NCBI GenBank assembly: GCA_964030785.1
Contig: OZ034967.1
Coordinates: 61,581,712-61,645,711 of the forward strand
Direction of reading: 5' to 3'
Length of the DNA: 64,000 nt
Source of the DNA: Siderastrea siderea
Taxonomy: Eukaryota > Cnidaria > Anthozoa > Scleractinia > Rhizangiidae
Below, one piece after another: positions 48,229-59,200 of this stretch. The notes beneath the pieces were generated by a model that searched no databases, had not been told where the DNA came from, and worked only from the letters and a program-made list of their open reading frames with translations. Numbering within the stretch: the stretch's first letter is position 1; every line of letters starts with the position of its first letter. A program made the translations under genes and the position numbers.

Positions 48229-49614
48229 TTAAGGACGTTCGCGCTAATTGTTTCTGCGCATCTTTACTGCGCACGCAATTCACAACCACGTCATGCATTG
48301 AGCGCGCGCGCTGTTGGAGAAATGTGGAGATATTTAACAATTATCCTGCGAAATCGCGCGGAATATCACCTGATACTTAGCCGACGAGGCCGTAGGCCGA
48401 GTTGGCTAAAACAGGGGATATTCCGCAAGATTGAGCAGGATAATTGTTTTATTATTCAACAAATTCCCATCGCCTACCATTTTCAGAACGAGAAAAACTA
48501 CAGCTCTAGCTCTAGCAACACATAAGCTTTTAAATAAAAATCAAAACAGAACTTCAAGAGATCGAAGTTTACTACCGTTCACTTAAAAAGACGTATTTAC
48601 AAACTCATGTTTGAAAATGACAAGACAAAGGAAAAAAAATATTGCTACCTTACCGAGAGTAAGTCCTCTTCCTGTGAATTAAAATCTTTTCAACTTTAGT
48701 CTTTACAACTTTCCGTGAGCAAGTGTGCTGCTTCGTTCGCAATAGCATTTTCTTGGTTGAGTTCTCACTATGAAAATTCCAAGTCAACCTCTGGATATCT
48801 TTGTGAGCTGAAGCAAATACTTGTTGACATTTTGAGAGCGTTTAATCGTGGAAAGTTTCTTCCAGAGAGTTAAAATGTCCGGAGAACACTGCTGAAACTG
48901 TCTCGCTTTTCAAAATGGCCGCCAAACAAGCAATGAAAGAAAATCTGCAGTGCACTTCCAAATATGGTCATTTACTTATATCGCAGGATATCTGTCATGT
49001 AGGATGACAGATATTGAGGGCTTCCTTACCATATATGGGCATAGTGACAATTTGTTGAATAATAAATAGCGATAGTGGGCACTTTAGTATCTATGCACGG
49101 GTTTAACTCTCTTAAATGTTCGGTGACCCCATATTTTCTTTTGATAAATCACTTTCTCTGTCAATTATCTACGTTTTGAGAAAAAATAAAGAAAATCAGT
49201 ATTGTGGAAGTTTGGTTTTTTTCAACTTTTCTGCCCTCGGGTCATCGAATTATGCTATTATTGTAGCTGCACGGTGTTCGCAAAAGTCCATCTCAGAGGA
49301 TGAGTTTAACTAAAAGGATGACACCAGCTCACATTGTTCACTTGAGAGACCCACTTAAATAAAATTTGACTAAGAAAGTGGGTCTACAGCGAATCATTTT
49401 TAATATTTTTCAACTAACAAGCACTGAGGCCATGTTGAGTTGCGAGGGTCGATTTGTCAAAATTGGGGTAGTTTTCCACGCGCTTTATTTTGAAAACGAA
49501 GTGGGTGACCCCCCAATGTTTTTGCATTTCTGACATAGGTAACTCATTATCTGACTGCAGCCAAAGTATGAAAAAAATCTGTATTGTAGAAGTTTTTCGC
49601 GCGAACGTCCTTAA
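48229..49614. mobile_element. TTAA-flanked element with nested foldback
   Basis: TTAAGGACGTTCGCGC at the left and GCGCGAACGTCCTTAA at the right are perfect inverted ends. Inside, ATTATTCAACAAATT (near 48455) is inverted near 49050 (AATTTGTTGAATAATAA), which marks a nested element with GAGGCCGTAGGCCGAG. No transposase. Confidence 0.8.
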
Positions 49615-50221
49615 ATGGCCAGATTATGTATTGAGCTTTGACTGTATGATGTGCAACGTACAATGTTATGTAGACTCCAAGCCCAGTAATTAGACAAATG
49701 CGGTACTTAAGTGCAATTATCTAGTATGCCAGTAGTCTGCCTAAAATGTATTAATTTATATATTCTCTAGACATTCTATTTGCCAGTAGTCCAAATGTTT
49801 GTCATCACTGAAAAATTAATTGAGATTTGTTACACGTTTTTTGTGTATTTGAGGCATTGATGTGAATCTGGTCAGTGTTGTCATGTGACTGTCTGTAACT
49901 TAAGGCAAGTATCGAGCTCCAATAATGAATTGTTGAACTTACTTAGTACTAGAAGCTGATCAGAGTCGAGCAGCACAGCAAAAATTTGTGCAAAATCTCA
50001 AACTTCCTAGCCTGCGTTGCAGACGAAATTTAAACCTCGTAAATATTATGTCTGCGACGCAGGCTAAAATTTCCTTGCACGTGCATTTGTGCAACACTGC
50101 TGCACATGCCAGCCTAACGAATTCAACATTGTTGAAATTGTACAAAAAATAATGTTGGAAGATAAGGGATTAATGGCGCTTTATGTAAAAATTTTTTTAC
50201 GTAAACTAGCTTGAAGCAGCC
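49615..50221. other. Upstream region of the MORN gene; small hairpin
   Basis: No coding feature. It includes a 17-bp hairpin at 50008-50066 (TAGCCTGCGTTGCAGAC and its inverse with one mismatch, 25-nt loop). Its GCCTGCG start resembles the hairpin at 22422. Confidence 0.45.
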
Positions 50222-53200
50222 ATGTTGTACAGGATGCCATCGGAAGTGGCTTTGCCAGTTGTGTTTACAGATGACTTTAGTCAAGAAGAACTTTTGTACA
50301 CGGGAGAAACAATCGTGACTCCTTGTGAGCCATCGAATGAAGGTAAAGTGAAATACTAAAGTATTAGCTATGTAGCTTCATAAAACCGAAGTAATTATGT
50401 GGCTATTACAAAACCAACCAAAATTCACGCAGAGAACAAACGTATGAAGTTCAACCCAGTAGCGCATGTTATATAAATGACCATCTGGTAGCGTTTTGCC
50501 TGGCTTTTGCTCTTGATTAAGTGAAGTGCTTTGCACCAATAAAATTTATGGAGATAGTCAGCAAATGCTTAATTAAAGCATCAGTGCTGTAGTTGCATGA
50601 CGAAACTGAAGATCACACACATACGTTGCCTCGTTCATCGTTTTACAGATATGAATTACTCTTGAAATTGCCTCAGTGTGGTTCCCAAAGGTTTGATAGG
50701 GCACTTGCATGAGGTCGTCAAACTCATGGGCTCGAGTACCGCTTAAGGCATAGGGAGCCCAGGCCGGCAAAGTGGACTACTAGATGACAAAAATACAAGG
50801 ATTCCGTAAAGAATTTTGTCGCTTCTGCATTTTAGCATTTTAACGAGTGTTGGATTTTTGAAGATAAACTTACAATGCGTAACAATACTTACAATACTTG
50901 CATATTCGTGATTTGAGAATTTGAACTTCATGGTAATACTGCAAACTGACGTGAATTCTATATCTAATTTATTTTAGCTGATCAACCTGTGGCTGTTACA
51001 AAACCAACCAGAATTGACGCAGAGACGGAACGCACGACGTTCAATTCAGTAGCCCATGGTACCGTCTAGTATAAGTTTTGCCTGAGTTTTGCTATTGATT
51101 AAGTGAAGTGCTTTACGCCAATAAAATTTATGGAGATAATCAGCAAATGCCAAACTAAAACATCAGTGCTGTAGTTGCATGACTAATCGCACACATACGT
51201 TGCCTCGTTCATCGTTTTACAGATATGAATTACTCTTGAAATTGCCTTAGTGTGGTTGCCAAAGGCTTGATAGTTCAGTGGTAGTTAGGACACTTGCATA
51301 AGGTCGTCAAAGTCAAGGGCAGAATACGCTTAAGGCACAGGGAGCCCAGGCTGACAAAGTGGACTACTAGATGACAAAAATACGAGGATTCCGTAAAGAA
51401 TTTTGTCGCTTCTGCATTTTAGCATTTTAACGAGTAGTGGTTTTTTGAAGATAAACTTACAATGTTTATACTTACGTACAGTACTTGCACATTTTGGACC
51501 TTCACAGCAATACTGTAAACTGACATGAATTGCATATCTATTTTATTATTATTAGATGATCAACCCAGCAGTGAAAAAAAACCCGCAGGAACACCCGCAG
51601 TTAAAGTGAGTTATTTATCTGTTTTTCTTTTTGAAAATAAGAAATACCTGAGTAACAGTAACTATATTCGCTCTCTTACATCTTTACTTTTACTTGACAT
51701 TTTGTGAGAAACAAAAACGGCGCACGCCTGACTCCGTACACCCACGCTTCCAAACAGGTGCAACTGACAAGTGCTGTCTCTTGTTTGCCAACTTTAAACG
51801 GATAATTTTTTCATTGTAAACACAACCTGAAACAACTGGCCTCCCACGGCATAGTTGAGAAATCAACAAAAAACCTACATAAAAATGTCAAAAAAAGAAT
51901 GTCATCGTTCACTAACTGTTCTAGACGTCTTTTTGCTTTTTTTACGTTATTACTTTGCATAGGAGTGTGGGAATCAGATTGTGAAGCTTTGCCACCATGT
52001 ACGTGGAAGAAGGGGTGGACGATCTGCTAAGAAACCCTCATCCTCCTCCAGTCGCTCTTGTCCTTCATCATCCAGCGCTGATAGTTTAGCTTGGTCATCA
52101 CCTGTTGGCGTAGGTTCCGGTTTGACGCCAAGTTCCGCTACCATAGCCCTTCCAGGTTGAGTTGTGCTTGTTATGAAATTTTTACACTTGTTTGTTGACT
52201 TTGATTGGCTCTAGCCATACCGTGGAATCCCGTTACAACGAAGTCCCTGTTCTAAAGAAGGGTATTTATTCTTCAGCCCGGCCAAAGTTACAGTAAAATG
52301 TACGGAACAGGACCCCGTCCACAAACCCCAGTAAAACGTAATCCCCGATATAACGAACACAGTCCAGAAGTCCAAACTTGAAATTTTCCCCGATGTAACA
52401 AATAAGCATCACGCAACTTAAGTTAAATGCGTAACAGATCAACAGCGAAGCATGCAGAACGTAGATCACAAATTTTATTTCATCGTTCAAATCTGGATTG
52501 TAATTGCACGATTAAACCACAGGCAGCCCAAGCTAAAGTTGAGAGCTGAGCAGAAATTAGACTTTTTTTCCACGTTATGCATAATAATGACATCGGCAAC
52601 ATTTAAGAGTTTGTATGGATATGCTATAAAACATCTTAAATTGCCACAAACAATGACCAATACAACAAAGAAATGAGGCAAATTATTTTCATTTCGAAAT
52701 CTTTCTTATTTGTGGCAATTTTTAAATTGCCACAAATTAAAATGCCACATGTTAAATCATGTTTTATAGCATTTCCATAGAAACTCTTAAATGTTGCCGA
52801 TGTTATTATTATGCATAGCGTAGAAAAAACAGTCTAATTTATGCGCAGCTCTCAACTTTAGCTTGGGCTGCCTGTGATTAAACTGAATGCAGAGTGGTGC
52901 AACTTCACACTGCCATTATTAAACAAACACTTTTTCCCCAGTTCCTTGGCCTTTCGTTTTATCGGGTTTCCACTGTACTTCGTTCTTAGAGACCCAGGGG
53001 CAGTCAGTTGGGGCCTGTCGCCATGGTGTTGCTTTGATGGTTAACTCGAGCGAGAGACAAGGGTATTGTAGATGTAATGCAAAAGCAACAACAACAGTCA
53101 CTGGGTCTCATGCAATAAGTAAGCTGTTTATAACCAACACTGAGTTAAAAACTGCGAATCTCTCGTGATCTGACTACACTGAAGCAACTCGAGATTTCCT

Positions 53201-56200
53201 TTTACATCCGGCAGAACAGGAAATGTTGGCTAAACGGGATGATGTACTCAAAAGTTCGCATTGTACGTACGTCGGGCTTTAGAGCGACAGCCAAGTAAAT
53301 TTATTTATCTGATTTGTGAAAATACCAAAAAAAGCAAGCAATTGAAGTACGGAACGTTAGTGAACAAACGTATTAATGGTACTCAGTGTTTGGTACACAA
53401 GAAATCTTCCTCAGGGATGACTCATTATGTAACTCTAACATTCTGAAAAAAACGTAAACAGACTGTATAAGATTTTTTAAACATTTTATTTAACTATGAT
53501 TTCTATTTTGAAGGCTCGTAAATGGCTCCAGAGTAGGAGTTAAGTATGTCTACAGTTTATTGTAATCCCGCCTTTCTTTGTTTGTGTAACATGACTGGAA
53601 TTATGGTCTTATGCATTTGCACCGCATTTCATTTCTTACTGCAGTCCCCAAGACCAGTGCTGATGTTTCCGCAGAACAACCATCGACTAGTAAATGCGAT
53701 TTTGCCTTCACACCAACCGTCAATTTCATCTCAGAATCAAATCCTGCTGTTGTGTTTAGACCTCCACAGACGTCAGCTGCTGGAAAAGAACCATTATCAA
53801 CCCTGTCTGTTTCAGAAGGACGGCAGATCCGGGACGCTTTGCTTGTAAGCATTGTGAAATGTATGCAGGTACAGAATTCTCTCCACAGACTTTTGTTACT
53901 CAAGGTACAGGCGCATGTCACAGCAGCCGCTGGTCAAACTGATGCTGATTCTCAGTGCAGTGGTCCTTCTCTTGTATACAAAGATCCCAGCACGGAAAGG
54001 CAAAGAGAGAGTGTAAATGATGATCCAGGAGCTCACCATACGGAAAGCGCTACCCAAAATCTGAGGGATGCTCCTAATGCTCCCAGTGTGGAGAACGTAG
54101 ACGCGAGTCTAAGTAATGAAACTAAGGTTTACACTATGAAGATTCCAACAAAGGGTCTGCACGATAATCCTTCTTCTTCCAGTGTGAACAGCACGGAAGC
54201 GTGTCCTGGTGATGTTCATAAGGCTCCCAGCAGAAAGGGCACAGGAAAGAGTCTGGAGCCTTATAGTCCTACGTCTTTAAGTATGGATAGTGCCGGAGAT
54301 AATCTAAACGATGTTTCTAAGGCCTCAAGTATTTGGTGCACAGGAGACAGTCTAAATGATGTTCCTAAGGCTCCCAGTAAGGGTACCACAGAAGAGAGTC
54401 TTGAAGATGCCCCTGAAGCTGTCTGTGTGGAGACCACGGTGAACAGAAACAATGGTACTCCTAGAACTTCTAGTGTCGGCGCAGAACTGAAACTGAGTGA
54501 TGCTCTCAAGGGTCCCAAAACGGATAGGTCAAGGAATGATGTTCCCAGAGCTCTGCTGAGTGATCTTCAACAGCCCCTAGAGGCCTTGATGAAGTGCGTG
54601 GATATTCAAAAGTCACTTTTCCAAAGGTTGATGGCCGTAAACTTGACAACTGCTGAAGAAACAACTGATTTATCGAGTGAAATATCATCGTTGAGTGATA
54701 ATCAAGGTGAGATGGTAAACATCTCAACGTATCTCATACTAGCCTCGTCTCCAGCAACTAGTTATTTGAAAGCCAAAAAACACTAACCCGAGGTTAAAGT
54801 GGTTTTAACTGTTCAATCGATGTTCTAGTTTACGCCAAATTACGTCAAGTCAAATTCAGTGTCCACTCGTTTCCCAAGTGTTTTGTTCCCAGAGGTCAAC
54901 CTTAATGTCAATAGCCCGTACAAGCAAATGATTAGTACCTCATTAGAATGTACCAGGGAAATAAGAACGAGAGTCCAAGAGAGTTCAAGTTGTTCGAGAG
55001 CTCGGCGGAGTCGATGAGATTACCTGAGAGTTTCAGGCCAAGGGAGAGCGAGAGTTAAACTTTCTAATGGATCCTAATTAAAATTTTAGGAGATTCAAAC
55101 TCAAGATTCAAGAGTGCTTGAGAATTTCAAGCCAAGTGAGAGTGAGCTTTTGAACTCTCGGCGACTCTTTTTCCCGTTTGGGTCAGCTTTAGACCAAACA
55201 ATTTGCTCCATATTGTGTCTTTCTATACACGTGTATTTATTGATACCAGCTAGCGAAAACATTCTGGTTGTATCCCTGTAAGGGTCCAACATCCCATGCA
55301 CAGGGGAAGGAGCAGTATTCCTGTCACCTTATGCCACGGAAACCGGGTATGACTGCCTGCCTCGTGGGCGTCTTTGCTTTTGTTTTCTTTTGTCTTTGCA
55401 TTTTTCGCTGTTCATATGTTTAACTGAATGTGACAGAGAATTCGTAATATTAATGAAAGATTGAAATGCAAACAGTAGCAAACGTTGGCAACATCCATGT
55501 GCTTTTGGCTATCGTTACGAAGTGCAAAAAGGTTTATGCACACACACTGTGCCTATGATCGATCGATCAATTAATTAGACAGTCAACCAGTCAGCCAATA
55601 AACTAATAAAAGTCGGTTTTTAAAAAAAGAATGCTTGAGACGTTCCGAGTGCAAGGTCATGCCTTCAGGCAGTCAGCGTAGTCGAATGGTTAGGGCGCTG
55701 GACTTAAAATCTGTAGTTCCCAGGTTCAAGTCCCGCTCCGACCACCAGCTGGTGTTGTTTCTTGGTAGACCCGAGTTCAACTTCTTGACCACGCTTAAAA
55801 CTAGCTAGCTTTTCCGCCTCCTGCCAGTTGGGATCATTGACAATGTTATGTTCAATTTGAAATTTGTTTCTTAAGTTTGAGTGCTCGGCACCACTAGCAC
55901 CTTGTGCCATAAGGATTTACGAGGGTAAACAATGAGGATGTGGTGGTGGTGGTGGTGGTGATGATGATGACAATGATGGCGATGATGCACTGTCTCGGAG
56001 TGTCACTCTTGACTTTGAATTGTTGTTAACTAGGTGACGTTCTTTTGCAGAATTGCATGTTGGAGGTCAAGTTAATATGTTGGTAGTTCAGTCTAAGCTG
56101 GAAGCGATCACTTTAAAAACCAAAATAGAATGTGACTATGCTCGAAATCCTTTCACCAATCAACACCTCAAACCGTCAACTAGCGAGGATGTTATACAGC

Positions 56201-59200
56201 GTATGTCTGTAGACAAACGTCCATTCGGTACTGGAGCAGATGGTGGCGTTTCAAGTCCACGAGAGTTGCCACATGGCCGCGGGATCCTTGAAAGTGCGAC
56301 TGGCGAATTCATTTACAGTGGAGATTGGCGCGAAGGTACGATGAAACACTTCTGTCTTTTGGCTCGTTACAAACTCATGGCTTTTCATGTGCCATAACTA
56401 ATGCAAATAATCCCCCTCCCCCTCCCCCTCCTCCATCCAAAAAAAAGAATTCCTCCTTTGCACTCGGCCTCAAGCAAACGGATTCAACGTCATCCAATAC
56501 TGTTGAGTACAAATTTGTCGTGTGGAGTTGAACAAGGTGGCGAAATGAATTCTACATTGTTTTTCACACCTGGAAACAAAAGAAAAGTTGAATTAACATT
56601 ATTAAACGCGGTGGGCAAACGCGTTGAATATGTTAAATTTAACAATATCAATATTTCAACATTGTTGAATTCAACATGTTACACATGTTTTGCCAGACTG
56701 TTCAATGATGTTGGATGATATTGAATGACGTTGAATGCTTGAACTTTCAGTTCAACAGCATCAACAGCATTCAACATTTCTGTTGTTCTCAGGTGTTAGC
56801 AACAATGGCTGTGGTTCCACTAGCGCTTGACTCCGTTGTAACTACGTTGGTTTTGAAATCTCAACTTACAACGTTGTAACAGCGTTTACAACGAATTTTG
56901 CTGTCTTTTTACTCGTGCCGAGGCGTTGCAAATTCCAATAAGGATTCAAAAACAACAGAATTTGAGGTAAAACAAGTGTTATCTTTCTATGTGCGACCGC
57001 ATGTGCAGCTTTGAGGTTTCGTGGCAAAATGGCGGATAGACGCTTTTTCTTGACAGGTTTATTTTTCATTTTCTTCTTCAATCTTCTTGCACGTAGAATA
57101 TACTTGTACCGTGACGTCATTTTCCAGGAATTTTTTACCCGTGGGTGTATACTAAAACTGTTAGAGCTTTGGATCCCATGGGCACGATTAAATTATCGCT
57201 GTGGTCCTGTTGATTAGGTGTACCCTCAACTGCTGAGCATTTGCATTTCAGCTCCTGAACTTGCTTGTGCAATTTAACTCGTGCATTTGCGGTAAATCTC
57301 CTTGTGAAATTTAGATATGTGACTGATCAGAAACTCATCAATCAAACTCTCAATCACACCTGTATACGCACCAACAAACGAGGCTGCGACGAAGACAATG
57401 ACCAGTCAGTGGTGGATAGGTGCAACAGGCATGACATAGTGATAATAACTGGTGATATGAACGCAAGGGGTGGGAAAAGATAACGAGGACATGGAACAAG
57501 TAATGAGAAAACAGGGAATGGGAGTAAGGAACGATAATGGAGGGAGGTTATGCGAGTTCTGTCAGATGAATGGTTATGTGATAACTGGGATATTATTTCC
57601 CTACAAAGACATTGCAAAAGCTACGTGGGTGTCACCTGATGGGCGGACAAAGAACCAAATAGACCACGTACTGGAAAAAAGGAGTTCAGGACCTCAGTAG
57701 CTTATACAAGGGCATGCCGAGGAACCGATGTCTCGAGTGACCACTACCTCGTGAGGGTTAAGCTGGAGTGAAACTGAGCAAAAACAAAATCGGGAACAAG
57801 ATTCGACCAAAGTTTGATCTACAAAGGTTAGAATGTGACGACATCCAAAGACCGTACAATGTCGAGGTCAGAAACAGGTTCGAGGTTCTGCAAGACAAAG
57901 AAGACCAAAATGACTATGCAGAAGAGATGGAGGAGGCATATGTTCAAACTGCTAAAAAGATACTTGGATTCGTCAAGAGGAAGATTAAGCCTTGGCTGGG
58001 TGACAATACGTGGCAGAAGATCAAGCAAGGAAAGCAGTTAAGCAAAAGATAGAGAGCACAAAATCTGAGGGAGTTAAAGAGAGATTGAGGAAAGAACATA
58101 GAACAAAGGATAGAGAGGTGAAGCGCAGCGCGCGTGAAGACAGAAGGAAATGGGTTGAAGACCTGGCTGGAAAGGCTGAGATAGCTGCAGAAAAAGGACG
58201 AGCAAGAGTGCTCTATAATATAACTAAAGCGATAACAAATAAGGGAAGACAGAAGATGGCAGCTGTGTAGAACAAGCAAGAAGAAACCATAAAGGAGAAG
58301 AATGCAAGAATGGAAAGATGGAAGGAACACTTCAGCGAGGTGCTGACTAGGGAAACACCAGATAAACCCAGACTTGTACCCAGACTTGTTCTCCCAGACT
58401 TGTACCCAGCTCCACAGGCCCTTTCTTCGTTTAGTGCTGCAACGGTGACGTGTAATGGTAATGTGATAAATGGCAACATTAATGGTAACATTAATTGCAA
58501 CGCTTGTTTTATGCAAGCTTCTCTCAAAACTGTACCCAGTTCCCAAGCCCCAGTGAAAGTAACGTTTTGCACAATGGTAATAGTACGAAGCATGACTCTG
58601 GGAGGATCCGTGGGGCCAGTGTGATGCATAGAAACACGCTGTTACCTAGTAAAAATACAGGCTTCCACGAGAACTCTACCTAGTTCCCAAGCCCCGTTGA
58701 GAGTGAGGCTTTGTACAATGACGCTAGCGTGATGCGATAACAAATAAGGGAAGGCAGAAGATGGCAGCTGTGAAGAACAAGCAATGAAAGAATGGAAAGG
58801 TGGAAGGAACACTTCAGCGAGGTGCTGACTAGAGAAACACCAGACGAGTGTGAGAGAGTTGTTGATGGTGATATTGAATTTGATGTTGGTGAGATCAGAG
58901 AGGAGGAAGTGAGAGAAGCGATTAAGAAGACGAAGAATGGGAAAGCGCCTGGAAAGAGAGGAAGCCTTAGAGAATGCAACAATTGGAGAGGGTGACACTA
59001 CTTACGGTCACAAACAAAATTCTTGGAAGAGTCATAGTCAACAGAATCAAGAATGCAGTAGACGTGACGCTCAGGAAAGAACAGGCTGGGCTCAGGCAAG
59101 GGAGGGGTACCACCGAGCAGATTTTTGTACTGAGGAACATTCTAGAACAAGTATGGGAATGGAGATCGTCTTTGTATGCGCATTTTGTTGACTTTGAAAA

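Noticed and set aside
55674..55750. Functional tRNA-Leu(TAA) gene
   Set aside because: Box A and B are present but the acceptor stem does not pair and a SINE body with a microsatellite tail follows.
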